From Chamaecyparis obtusa (taxonomy: Eukaryota; Streptophyta; Pinopsida; Cupressales; Cupressaceae): 64,000 nt of DNA. Shown piece after piece: positions 1 to 11,885 of the stretch. Each line of letters opens with the position of its first letter. Positions within the stretch are counted from its first letter, which is position 1. The translations under genes were made by a program, and so were the position numbers. The notes beneath the pieces were generated by a model that worked only from the letters and a program-made list of their open reading frames with translations, searched no databases and was not told the DNA's origin. The stretch spans positions 186,001 to 250,000 of the forward strand of contig BSBK01006023.1 of the NCBI GenBank assembly GCA_027943335.1. The letters run 5' to 3'.

Positions 1-502
1 AATGTATAGTTGTATTATTGAATGTATATCAAGATGTAGAAAGGAGTGAACCTTGTTCATTGTAGAATGATTTTATTGTTGATATGAAAGAATGTATTTT
101 ACTTCAAGAAAATGTAAAGATCCATGTTGAAAATCAATAAAAGGAAATAAAATTATGTTGCATTCTTTTCTTGTTATCACATTGTAGTGAATTCTCAAGT
201 TTATTATAGCATTCTCTCATTAGAAAATTTGATTGGATAATAGGTGTACAAATACTTCATGCTTGTAAATTATAAAAAGTTTCAAGTGGAGATAATTTAG
301 TTGATTTATTCATGCTACATAAATTTATATTTTTTAGCTCTACATGGCTATGTTAGACACTAGAAGAATCTTCACTATGTTTTAGAGAAATAAAAACAAT
401 AAATCAAACCCTCATTCTCAACATTCAATAAAAAAAAATTAACTTAAGTGGAGCAACACAAAAAAAAACAAGTAAAAAGAAAACAAAATTTGGAACCAAA
501 AT
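1..502. other. AT-rich sequence, nothing recognised
   Basis: About 500 bases of AT-rich sequence with scattered A and T runs. I see no open frame of note and no LTR end, tRNA-like element or protein-family similarity in it. Confidence 0.5.
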
Positions 503-554
503 AGAGACCTACAGGTCTCTGGAAAATGTATGGGGAAAAATAAATTCCCCATAC
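503..554. repeat. Twin hairpin (two adjacent inverted repeats)
   Basis: Two short inverted repeats lie side by side. The first is AGAGACCT-AC-AGGTCTCT (503-520). The second has GTATGGGG (528-535) paired with CCCCATAC (547-554) around an A/T loop. The same pair of hairpins, in the opposite orientation, occurs at 43845-43895 inside a solo LTR, so this is probably part of a dispersed element. Function unknown. Confidence 0.6.
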
Positions 555-619
555 ACTCCAAAGAAAAAACACAGTACTTAAAATAATAATAAAACCTCAC
601 CTCTTGTTGCAAATAAACA

Positions 620-730
<111 letters not shown>

Positions 731-733
731 CTT

Positions 734-909
734 ACCTTTTGTTTGTGTGTTCAACTTGGGTGGGACCAAGCTGGGTCGTCACCCAATGAAGCCCACTTGA
801 TGCCTCTTATTAGAAATATCATTATTACCTTTTGTTTGTGTGTTCAACTTGGGTGGGACCGAACTGGGTCGTCACCCAATGAAGCCCACTTGATGCCTCT
901 TATTAGAAA
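734..909. repeat. Tandem direct repeat, two copies about 93 bp apart
   Basis: A segment of about 83 bp beginning ACCTTTTGTTTGTGTGTTC (734-816) recurs at 827-909 with only a couple of substitutions; about 10 bp separate the copies. It ends in TCTTATTAGAAA in both. The unit is not recognisable as coding. Confidence 0.85.
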
Positions 910-2435
910 ACTTACCCATTTAGCAAAATTATGTATAAAAAAGGCCTATCATTGTAATGTATACAAAAGTTGCTTTAAAAAAAATAATTAAATATTTAAA
1001 AAAAAAATATATAATTTATAAAAAAAAGCGAAGGGCAGTGCGGGGGCCCGTCGCCGGTTCCCTTGCGGTCTCCAAACAAAGGATTTTTTTTTTAGTTTTT
1101 AAAAAAAACTTTATTTCATTTTAATTATATTTAATATAAGTTTTTTTAATGTTTTTTTATATAAATAAATTTGATAAATATGATAAATTTATTATTAAGT
1201 TGTTATGTGGTTAATATTAAATTTAATGTTTGGTTAATAAATATATATTTGATTAAATTTTTATTAAAGGTATTTAATATACATGTTATTAATAAAAGGG
1301 TTATTAATTGGTTGACAATTAATTTGTTATGCAATATGTTTTAAATTAAAATTTATATAATGTTTTGATATTATATAATAATTAACTTATTATTAGATCA
1401 ATAATTCTTTATCTTCTATACAGGTGGAATAAATTTTTTTTACTTAAATGTTTATTTGATTTAATAAATTAATTTAATTTATATTATATTTAGTTTATTT
1501 AAACTAAATCTTAACTAGTATGTTTAATATTATCAATTATAAATTATTTAGGAGAATATTTAATCTTATGAATTAATCTTAGATAAGTGTTGAGTATTGA
1601 TTCAATTTAATAGATTAAATTAATTCTATTGTAGTTGTTCCAATACATGTTATATTTTATATATTATATAAACTTAATACCTAGTGCTCTTATAGGCATT
1701 ATACTTTGTGAATTTAACTAATTTAGTATAGTAACCCTTCTCAACTTTAGAGATTTAGTCATTTACTAATATAATCATCTTTTTTTTTTTCTTCCTAGTT
1801 CTTGATGAGACCTTCTTCTTGCATTGAGAAATTTGTGTATTATTACCATAGTTTCCCAGGGAACTTGCTTGATTAATTTTTGAGCTTTACGTATCCCCTA
1901 ATTCATTTTTGTTACTCATAGAACATTTAGACAATGAACCTTTAATCTCGCACCTGCTACTATAGTTACGTTTGTGTATACTATATTACGTATTTAATAA
2001 TTATCAATTAGGAGTTTGTTAACCAACTCTTGTTAGACTTTGACATTTTCTTGTTCCCTCTAATGATTGGCAAACAAGTCGTATAGGACCAAGTGTAAAC
2101 TCATTCCTAAAACTTATCCTTGTTAGCATCATCATATATTTTTGTTTAGTTTTATCACTCAGGTTTAATCAACCATAACCATGTTGTAGAGGAAGGTTGG
2201 CCAACCTGATTATGTGAGTGGGATCACCACATGAACTTGTTGGCCATGATGCCCCTCACATGAAAAAACTAATGTCCTAATCTAGAATGTTCTCCTTATT
2301 CGTATAACTTTAGGTGTAATTTTTTTTTTTTTTTTTTGCGTAGTATTTTTGGGCATGACAATCAGGAACAACAAACAAGGGGAACAAAGAACAACATGAT
2401 GGTCTAAAAGGATATAAATTCCTAGTCAATTCTAC
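910..2435. other. Non-coding AT-rich stretch with a short GC-rich patch
   Basis: No gene is visible. The stretch is strongly AT-rich apart from a patch of about 47 bases at 1027-1073 that is rich in G and C and flanked by A/T homopolymers. Nothing else recognisable was found. Confidence 0.45.
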
Positions 2436-2634
2436 CTTGAGAAATTTTTGCATAGGGCGACTTGAAAATTTGCGCTTGGGGTGGATTTGAAATTTTGTGC
2501 ATGGGTCAGCCTTGAAATTTTGCACATGGGTGACTTGAAATTTTTTGAATACAGTGGCTTGTAATTTTGCACATGGAGTGACTTAAAATTTTGTGTACAG
2601 AGAAGTTTTACAATTTTACAAATGGCATGGCTTA
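2436..2634. repeat. Minisatellite, about 24-26 bp unit, about eight copies
   Basis: Variants of CTTGAAATTTTGCACATGGG followed by TGA-like bases repeat about eight times with a period of 24-26 bp. The copies diverge more toward the right end. The array sits just before the LTR that begins at about 2663. The minus-strand frame across it simply reads the repeat. Confidence 0.75.
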
Positions 2635-2662
2635 TGGGACCAGTCTATTGGCAAGTTGGATG

Positions 2663-4142
2663 TGTTGTCATTAATGTCAACATGTCTACTATGATGTTTT
2701 TGATATCTAGTATATCATTTGGATATCTAGTGTGAAGGTTAGAGGTTTGATATTTGTTATGAAGGATGGTTGAAAAATATGCAGTTTTTTGAGTAATAAA
2801 GTATATCCAGATGAATGGTGGAAGAAGGTTACTAAAGATGAGAACTCATGCACCTCATGGGATGTTTTAGATGTTATCTACATGATTCATTCAAGTTAGA
2901 GTTTCTGATATGATAATTTGATCAAGTTATGGTATCACAGATGAAGATTGGTAAGTTTACTATTAGCTTGTGTTACAGTGTTATAGAGCTGCATATATTA
3001 GTTTTGCACACATTTTGTAGATAAGAACTTTGGTTGTGTAGTTGGGAATGTGTTGAGGACATTACACTATGTCTATCATTCAAAAGGTTTGTGATTCCAA
3101 TGATCCGCAAGGCACTTACAAGTATTTTAGTGGGGTTGACAATGTTCTTGAAAGTTTATTATATGATGCCGGTAGATGTGAGGATGCAATGTATTTGTTT
3201 GAGCTTAATGATGCCATGGGATAATCTTGAATTATGTGCCTGATGAGTTGGAATTCTACATTAATAAGGGTGGCTAAGTTCAATGAATCTAAGTTATGTT
3301 TTTTTTTAATCTTAGCTAACATGTTAAGAAAGATGATAAAATAATTTATAAGAGATAGGTAAAATATTTTAGGGTTATGATCATGATCTCGAGATGTTGT
3401 TGATTGATCTAAGGTATGTTTGGAAAGAACAAAAAGATCCCAATGGTTGACTTTTGCACTTAGAGATGGATGATTAAGGATTAGGTTTTTTTCGACCTAG
3501 TTCTTGATAAATATGGTGAATTACGATTTGATTGGTGTGCCATGTGTATGTGCCAGTGTTTTTAAGATCACAAAAGAAAGTGTCTACCAGTGAAGCATTT
3601 TCATAGATCTAATGAGGGATGAATATATTGTGTGGAGTGTGGCAGAAATAATTGCAAAAAGGGATCTAACTCCACCAAAAAGGAATGGACCCAGGCATAG
3701 AGAGATGATACTATCTAATTCATGAATTATCAGACATGAGTTTGAGAAGTGTTTATAATTCATTAATAATTATAAATTATAATTTTATGTCAATGCGACT
3801 TCCTTAGGGTGGGTTCCCAAGGCAATTTGAGTAGTGAAATCTAGGAAGTGTGCCTAAATGCAAGTCTATTCTCACACTTGTAATAAGTTATACTTCTAAG
3901 AAGGTATCAGTCTTATTGTGGGTATCAACCCCACCATGGTATTTACCCTAATTTTAGTTTCCATGATAAAAATATTTGTGTTGTATGGTGATGATATTTT
4001 TTGATTTGTGTTTACATGTATTACATTTTGAAAATTAGTAATATCAGTTTATGTGATCAAGGGTTTAAGGGTTTTAAAGAATAAGTATTTTGATACCAAC
4101 TGATTCAACCCCCTCTCAGTTTCTTGTTACCTATTTTCTATA
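2663..4142 (+). mobile_element. 5' LTR of a decayed Ty1/Copia element
   Basis: About 1.48 kb, closely similar over its length to 23690-25210. Both share the TTATTGATGTCAAC-type head, the internal CACCTCATGGGATGTTTTA segment and the tail ACTGATTCA-CCCCCTCTCA-TTTCTTG-TACCTATTTTCTA. The tail is followed at once by a Met-type primer site, which fixes the 3' boundary at about 4142. The 5' boundary is uncertain by about 20 bp because the TG terminus has decayed. No matching 3' LTR lies downstream of its coding region; the nearest relative is the solo LTR near 24 kb. Confidence 0.7.
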
Positions 4143-4144
4143 AT

Positions 4145-4155
4145 TGGTATCAAAG
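4145..4155 (+). other. Primer-binding site, initiator Met tRNA type
   Basis: TGGTATCAAAG lies two bases after the LTR end. It matches the plant Copia primer site TGGTATCAGAGC with one change over the visible length and supports the LTR boundary and the plus orientation. Confidence 0.7.
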
Positions 4156-4199
4156 ATATTCTCTAGAAGGAAGCCTAATATATTAAGGGAGATCTGAAG

Positions 4200-6480
4200 A
4201 TGGAAACATATAAGGGCAACCATATATTTGATGTGACAACCTATGCACTGTGAAAGAATTGAATGATTGTGAATCTCAGATGTATTGATGAAGATTGTTG
4301 GAGGATCAAAAAGAATTCATACAACCCACCTCAAAATCCTATAACTCTTGATGAGGCCACCAATGCAAAAGAGAACATTAGGGAAAAAGAATATTTGATA
4401 AGTGCACTAACTGATGCCGAGATGAGTAATGTCATGGAATAGGAGACAACCAATTAGATATGGGAAAAGTTAGATATTTTTTATGAAGGAGACATAACAA
4501 TGAAGATGAAAAAGTTTTAGATATTGAAAGGGAAGTATGAGGCCACATAGATGAGTGAGGATGAGAATATATCCTCCTACATGCTAAGATTAAATGAGAT
4601 AGTGTGTACTATTAGATGAGCTAGAGGAACACTAGATGAGGATGTGATTGTTTCAAAAGTGAGGAGATCTTTAACTCACACATATGACAATAAGGTTACA
4701 ACTATTGAAGAAATAAGGACATCAACCAATGCGAAAAGAGAAAAGCTAGTTGGTAATCTTACAATATTTGAGTTGAGTTCAATAATGGGACAAATTTCAA
4801 AGCCATAGTGATTGGAAGGAACATGCATAGATTAGATCCAACTGAGAAACCTTCAAGGAAATTGTCAAGATGGGAACAAGAGTTGGAGAACATATAAGAG
4901 AAAGATAGAGAGCTTGAAGAAATAGAAGATAAATTTGCAAAGAGGATGTCTTATAGAGTAAGAGCTCCTAATGGAAGTAAGTACAAGAGAAAGTTTACTT
5001 TCAAAATTTTTTCCTGTTGTATGGTAAGACATTATGCATCTAGGTGCCCTACTAGATTTCCTAAGTATAGGTATGAATCTTAGGCTAGGGAAAGAAGATG
5101 TTATTATGCCCTATATGATGAAGGAATTATTGATGATGAATTCGATGAAGATGGTAAGGATGATGGTGAATTTAATTTCATTGTTGTCAAGGAAGAAGGT
5201 AATAAGTCTGATAATAGTAATCCTTCTAGTCCTCTCATTTCTATTAAAGAAGATGATTCTAGAGCTGAAGATTCCAAGCCTTCTATTACTACTAATAATG
5301 TTGTTGAAGAAAAATCTCTAGCCACCTAAGTTGTCAAAGAAGATAATTGGGTGATAGATAATGGATTCTCTCATTATATGACTAGAGAAAAAATAAAACT
5401 TATAAGATATGAGAAGTATGATGGTAGCGAAGTGAAATGGGGTGACGATTATGGTGGTAATATCAAAGGTAGAGTTTCTAATAATTTGGATGGTAGAAAA
5501 AATATTGATAGTGTATTGTATGTAGAAGGTTTGAAACATAATCTTCTCAGTGTTGGTCAGATAATGGAAAAAGGTTATGGTTTGCATTTCAATAATGACA
5601 TGTGCAAGATCTTAAATAATTATGGAAGGGAGATTGCAGCTGGATCCAAGACAAGAGGTAACATATTTCTTTTTAATAGTGGTAAAAAGACTTGTTTGAT
5701 TACTCAAATAGATGAAATTTTGTTGTGGCATAAAAGCATGTCATGTAAACTTTGATAATATTGTTACCATAAGTCCTAATTTTTATTTTAGAGATTTTCC
5801 TAAGATGAAGAAGCCTACTAACAAGTTTTTCAAGAAATGCAATTGGGTAAGAAAAAAAGAACTACTTTCCACTCTAAGAAAGAAAATTCAAATGGATTTC
5901 TTGATCTTGTTCATACTAATTTATGTGGCCCTACCAAGATTAGAAGTTTGCAAGGAGACATATTTTATGTTACTGATTGATGCTTATTCAAAAATGGTTT
6001 GGGTTTCCTTCTAAAGGAGAAGTTAGAAGCATTTGGTAGGTTTAAAGCCTACAAGTTAATAGTGGATAATGAGACTGGTCTGAAGTTGAAGAAGTTGATA
6101 TCCAACAAAGGTGGAGAGTTTACATCAAATGAGATCAACACATTTTTTCAGATGCATGGAATCAAGAGACAATTTTTAGCTCCTAGGAATCAACAACATA
6201 ATGTGTAATAGAGCAGGTGAACATATCAATTTTGGAGACTGCTAGAACCATGATGCTGGAGAGGAATATTTTTTAGATGTTTTGGAGAGAAGCTGTGAGA
6301 ACTGCAGTATAACCTCTTAACTAGGTGAAGTTCAAAGATATATTTGGTAAGAAACATTATGAACTTTGGTGTGGTCATGCCTGCTATTAAGTATTTTATA
6401 ATTTTTGGTAGTAAGTGTTACATAAAAAGATAAATATTTAGGAAAGTTTTACGCAAGGTGTGATGAAGGTATCTTCCTTG
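4200..6480 (+). pseudogene. Copia gag-protease-integrase relic
   Basis: The ATG at 4200 opens a Copia-type (UBN2-like) Gag frame to about 4810, including the typical stretch around IWEKLDIFYEGD and LKGKYEAT, broken by TAG and TGA codons. A frame change follows. From about 5008 a single frame carries a damaged zinc knuckle (…MVRHYASRCP), an acidic linker and the protease core, where the active-site DSG reads DNG (VIDNGFSHYMT, about 5350). Then come the pre-integrase segment ending near 5753 and integrase pieces: LIDAYSKMVWVSF, and SNKGGEF where the catalytic Asp is replaced by Asn. Integrase continues with stops (ILETARTMML, about 6215-6380). Reverse transcriptase and RNase H are absent. The copy is clearly dead; protease and integrase catalytic residues are both changed by G-to-A. 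Confidence 0.85.
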
Positions 6481-6569
6481 GGTACTCTACCAAAAAAAGA
6501 GCATATAGGTGCTATAAAAAAAGACTAAATAAATTAATAGAGAAAAAGTTTTAAGGTTGAAGAAAGTCT

Positions 6570-6900
6570 TGAGAGTTTGACTAGATCTAATAAGCCTAAT
6601 GTTGGAAAGAAAATAAACTATGATAATAAGAGAAAAGATCAATTGATTCAAACCCAAGCTCCTAGTGTACCAGTGACTACATATGATGAATATGCTAGAG
6701 ACAAAGGTGAGAAAAGACTTGTGGTACGACATATGGAACCAAGGTATGTAAGATTGAATCAAAATGAAGAATAGATCATTGGGGATGGGAACACAAGAAT
6801 TCAAACAAGAAATAAGATCGCAGAGGATCAAATTTTCCTTATATTAGAAGTTGAACAAGTTGATGATGAATGGTCAAGGATTGTAAAGGAAGAGATCACA
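6570..6900 (+). pseudogene. Copia integrase-RT linker relic
   Basis: The frame from 6577 ends in a form of the motif that precedes reverse transcriptase in plant Copia polyproteins: RYVRLNQNEE, a TAG in place of Gln, then IIGD and TRNKIAEDQIF. Instead of running into RT it passes into sequence rich in Lys/Glu at about 6850. This marks a deletion or recombination junction with the next relic. Confidence 0.6.
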
Positions 6901-7735
6901 ATCACCAATAATCATGTAGATAAACTCATGCTTAGAGTAGAAAAACTTGAAGCATTTCTTGAAACATAAAATAATGATGTCAGATATGTGAACAAAGAAT
7001 GCTCCAAGTTTGGTCAAGACAAGCCAAAATCAAAAGACAATAGAACAAGGAAAAGAAGAAGAACAAAGCTAAATTTTAGAAGGACCAATCCAAGCTTAAG
7101 GATAAGGGTAAGAAGAAGAAAGACAAGGAAGAAAAGAAGAAGAAAAGTCAAAAGAAGTGTAATGACAAAAAGAGGAATAAGAATAAGAATACTAAGAAAA
7201 AATGTACCAAACCTCAGAATTTCAGTGGTAGTTGCTTTGATTCTTGCAAGTATGGACATAGAGCCTAAGATTATAGAATAAAGAACCATTTTAATAGAGG
7301 TAAGAGAAATAATCATGTCACAATTAGAATAAATGGTGTAAAAATGATAAGTGATACTTTTATAGAGAAAATAGGTAAATTTATATGTGATATGATTGGG
7401 AATAATGATAGAAAACAAAATATTGTTATATATCTCAAATGAAACATATCTACAAGAATTGATAAACATTTTAGAGACACACAAGAAAATGAGATTGATC
7501 TAGTGGAGATAGACATGAATATAAAGAAGGAGGATAAAGGAAATGAGAAGGAAAAAGAATTTGAAAAGAGACAAAAGTGTAAAAGAAAAGACAAGAGAAA
7601 GAAAAGAAAGGACGATGTCAGTAAAGAGCCTACTCTTATTGGAAAGTTAGGGATTATTATCCATCTTGATAAAAAATATGATGCAGAGGAGTGCATTAGT
7701 CTAGTATGCTTCAAAGAGAAATCTTACATCTAGAT
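6900..7735 (+). pseudogene. Lysine-rich Gag-like relic with one CCHC knuckle
   Basis: One frame reads a very basic segment (7010-7210, runs of KKKKDKEEKKKK type), followed by a zinc-knuckle remnant SCFDSCKYGHRA*DY near 7220-7270. This resembles the CX2CX4HX4C knuckle of retrotransposon Gag, with one spacing change, a stop, and the last Cys read as Tyr. Further open stretches continue to 7731 (IKKEDKGNEKEKE…LVCFKEKSY). A Gag from another LTR element spliced to the Copia relic upstream is the simplest reading. I do not recognise the family. Confidence 0.45.
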
Positions 7736-8290
7736 TGATGTATTGAGGTTGCTACTTAGGGGGAGTAGTAAGCAAGGTGAAGAAAATTTGTTTGATTAGA
7801 AGTTGAGTATGTTTGTTGAAGTGAGATACAAGGATATGTAGATATATATGAGTCAAGTCCTTGGTGTTTGATATGAAGATTGGATGTGTTTAGTAGATCA
7901 AAGATGTGTGAATGATAAGATTGAAAAGGTAGTAGAAGCAGAGAAGGAAAATGAAGGAGACATTGATATGACAAAGCACATTGTATGAATAGAAAATAAA
8001 ACACATTTGTCATTGATGTCAAATGCAGAGAGAAGAAGATGTGAAAAAAATAAAGGATTAGATCAAAGTGTGAAGAAGATCAAAAGAGTAGATCAGACGC
8101 AAGATCATATACTTGAAAATAAGAAAGAGAGTTTGTCTAGAAGAGTGGTGTACATCCAAGGGGGAGAAATTGATGGATAGAAGAGTATGTAGTCAGATTG
8201 GAACCAAGGAGAGAAATTTACTAGGGGGTAGTGACAGAGAGGAGATGATCAGTTAGAAAGACCTTGAAAGATAATGATATAATGTAGTGC
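7736..8290. other. Unassigned sequence with a polypurine-tract-like site
   Basis: No convincing frame. AAGGGGGAGAAATTGATGG at 8159-8177 resembles the polypurine tract that precedes 3' LTRs of plant Copia elements, but what follows is not similar to the LTR at 2663-4142. It could be the end of a different element whose LTR is too decayed to see. Confidence 0.3.
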
Positions 8291-11200
8291 CCCTCCACAT
8301 GGACTAATTTATTTTGATGTTTAGTTTCATTTTGGTTGTGTTGGTGGACATGATATGACACTCATATTGATGATGCCTAGATACTACTATGGATGTTACA
8401 GTTATTTTGAGACTCTTAGATATGATGATTACTTTCCTTTTCGAGTTATATGATGATTATGATATGGTTTCTTGTTGATGTGGTAGTTACATGATTTTAT
8501 GCTATTTTGATTCGATGCTCATTGTTATCAATGTATGACTATGAATGTTTACTGTGTGGTTCAATTATGTCTGCACCTTTCTTCTTTGTTACTATGGATA
8601 ATGTTTATACTTTCCTTGCGAGTATATGATTATGAGTATTTTGATACTAATGCTACTAACCAATTGGATTATTATTTTATGTTTTATACTATCTGGTGTG
8701 CTTGTAGGATGAGGGGAAGCATTCATAGTTACTTCCTCAGGAGATCCACATGATGTCGCACTCTCCCTTCCTTGTCTTCTATTGTATGCCCTTGTATATG
8801 TATATATCTACCTCATCTCTATGATGCAACTACAAGTACTAGGCACATCTCTCCTGAATTGGTAGGACTGAGCATGCCTCCATTTAGTGGAAATTAGTTG
8901 TTGATGGAGACAAATTTTAGACCCACATTGCCCCTTTGATTTTCATTTCCTAATGTATTGTTTTTGTTTCATTCCTTGGTTAGGTGTTTTCTATCTTTAT
9001 CCTTGTCAATATTCCCTTCCATGAGAACATAATTGGTCTATTAACAACTGCAAAAATAACAATTATTAATAAAAATGTTATAACATTTATTAAATAAAGA
9101 AAAGTAAATATTGATTTATGTCTATTAAATCATGGCTTAAGACTGATATCATATAATCAAATAAATAAATTTATGACATATCATAAAGTTTAATGTTCAA
9201 TTATCATTAAGAGGATAATAGAAATAGTATTATTATTAATATTAATACTATTATTACTCTTATTTCATTAAGTTAAATATAATTAATAAATATTATTATT
9301 ATTATTGATTTCTTAACGGTTGGGGACACTTTTATTCATTCCCATATTAATAAGACATCTTTTTTCTAGAATAACGTTGCTTGAACTGCGTGAAGGCAAT
9401 TTGGTCAATACAATTTGGTGAGTATTGATGGTAGTAATTAATGGTATGTCAGTCCTCCCATGATGGAAGGAGTCTAATTATTTTATTTAATAATTGTTTC
9501 CTTGGGTAGGGGGAACGCTAGTTTTGGAAGGAGACATTTCCAGAGAATGGGATTTGGGGGGAGTTCTATTTTTGGGGAAAATTGAAAATAGGGGTCTGTT
9601 AATTCTTTTATTTGGGAGGATTGAATCTAGCCATACAAATTATTGAATTGGACTGGGGAGAGAATGATTTTATTTTTTTGATTTTTGTGTTGGAAAAGAT
9701 CGGTCACAAGCAATTCTCCAGATGCATCTAGTAGACCCATATACAATATTTCTAGGTATGTTGATTCTTCTTATAACCGGTGAAATTTTTATGGTACAAA
9801 TATGGGCACTCAATCATCCTTATTTAATTTCAAATGTGTATGGCCTCTTCTATGTTAGATTGATCTCTTGGTTTTCTTCTCGAAACGCTCATGGTAGGTG
9901 GGCTACATCCAATTGAAACTATGCATTATCTATTTTTTTTTTCTCCATTAGCTGGTTGTAGCGTCAGTATAGAAAATTCATTTTTTTAAGACTATATTTA
10001 TGAATTCCCTTTATTTTTTGTTGAGCATCACTTTAGTGCTAGGATAGTTTGGGAATGGCCTTGTCTATAGCTTAATCTCCCACCATGTTTAGCTATTCAA
10101 ACACTACCCTTGAAGTTGAAATTTCCTTGACCTATATTTTAGCAACAGTTGGGGAAATTTCAATTCCTATCTTCTAAGATTTTAGTGATTGAAATGGTTC
10201 CCTGTAGCATCATAGCCACCATTCTGGGAGATGCTCAAGATCTTCTAAGATTAATCATTCATTTTATGCTACTAGATATTCTATCTTGCCAGTATTACAA
10301 TGAATTAGTACTGCCAGACATGTAGCATAACCTCACCTCTTTTATTAATCTGGATCTATCACCTTAGGGTTATTTTACATTGTATTCCTTTATTTATTCT
10401 GAGTTGAATGTGAATTAATCTCTAACCACACTTTTTCATTCGTATCACTATCTCTTCCATGAAATCTACTGTATGGGGCTATTTCTTTCTATTCTTAATA
10501 CTTCTGCGCTCTGGGTATTTATTTTTATGCCTCTATGCTTTGCTTGTATATCCTCCATTTATTTTTTTGTCCCTTGGTTTTTCTGTGTTATGATCCTCCA
10601 TGCTACATTTCCCTGGTACTTTCTATGTTTCTATTTGGTTTGGGACACATTGCAGTGTAGCTTTACATCTGGTTGCATTCTTCTAAATAATGTGTTGCAT
10701 CTTTCTCTTGACCATTTTTAAAACCGTTTCCTTAATTATATTACTTAAAGTTACGTAGGAAATTATTCTCTTCTTTATTTAAAGAAGGAAAAATCCAACT
10801 TTACCTTTCCTTATCCTTGATTATTCCAAATCCACTTTCATCCTATTATTAAAGTCAACTTTTCCTTGTTCCTCTTTGCATAGACAAGTATAGGTTATTA
10901 AAAATATGTGAGCTGAAGTTTCTATTTATTTATGGTTTCTCATGTAATTTGTTTTATGATTTAGCCATCTTAATTTTCTTAATAGGGCTACAGGTTTAAT
11001 CAAGTAATTTAATGAAAAGTATAATTTAAGATTATTTCTTTAAATAATCATTATTTTGAGAAAAGTGGTTTAAAAAAATAATTATTTATTAAGTTAAGAA
11101 CTATTTAGTGTTTTTAATTTGCTAGAATTTTGATTTGATAGGTTCCTTGTTTCTTTCATTAGAAGAAGAATTAATTGCTATGTAGGTGAAGTTTTATATT

Positions 11201-11877
11201 AGTTCTTATATAAAATAGCTAATTAAATTTATTAGGAATACAAGTCATTAGTAAATTTAGTTAAGTTGATTTTAATATAGTAAATAAGTTAACTGATTAG
11301 AAAATAAAAAATTAGTATTAATTTAAAGGTGATAATGAAAATTATCAAATGAAATTATTGTGAAGATTAAAGTTGACGAGTTGGTTTATTATAATTTGAT
11401 GAGTGGGAGTAAATAATCTGAATAATTATTTATTTATTTAACTTCCTATAATAAATGGACTATGTTCTTTTATTGTTAATATTTAGTTATATGTAATGAT
11501 TAATCCATTGTTATTTCGTAAATTATGTTGGTAATTAATTAGATGAACTATTTGCTTAGTTTATTTACTCTAGTGTAAAGGGTCAACTTTAGGGATTAAT
11601 TTACTTGGGAAAAATGGTGTGGACATTATTAGATGAATGAATTTATTTCTATGTGGTTGTAAATAGTTACACATAATTTTATGATTTTGGTTAGGGAATC
11701 TATTATTACATTGGTCTTTGTTCTTGTTGAAAAGTTGTGAGTTGTTAAGAGTATCCTTGATTCATGATGTGTTTTTTTTTGTGAAGATCTTTAAGTTAAG
11801 TTTGAATCCATGTCTGTTTGTCTACCAGAGGCATGTGTTTTGCATGACTTTATCATGATGATGCTTTCTCTTTGATG
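8291..11877. other. Large region without a recognisable gene
   Basis: AT-rich sequence with short open frames only. None shows a domain, repeat periodicity or codon pattern I recognise. I found no LTR end, primer site or terminal inverted repeat in it. It appears to be the left flank of the DNA transposon that starts at 11882. Confidence 0.45.
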
Positions 11878-11881
11878 TTAT
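11878..11881. repeat. Target-site duplication TTAT, left copy
   Basis: TTAT immediately left of the transposon terminus. The matching copy is at 22108-22111. Confidence 0.55.
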
Positions 11882-11885
11882 GGTT

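Noticed and set aside
1027..1073. Possible tRNA fragment (GGTTCCC)
   Set aside because: No A or B box pair, no acceptor stem and no cloverleaf could be drawn.
5034..5325. Small frames at 5034-5321 (+) and 5104-5325 (-)
   Set aside because: Out-of-frame shadows of the Copia gag-protease linker, which is open in another plus frame through this interval.
7014..7714. Minus-strand frames rich in Leu, Phe and Ile, resembling membrane proteins
   Set aside because: They are the complement of the Lys-rich plus-strand Gag-like relic; poly-AAG/AAA reads as Leu/Phe on the other strand.
8283..8300. TGTAGTGCCCCTCC as the start of another Gypsy LTR
   Set aside because: No matching TTACA- or CTACA-type terminus with a target duplication, and no primer site was found in the following 3.5 kb.
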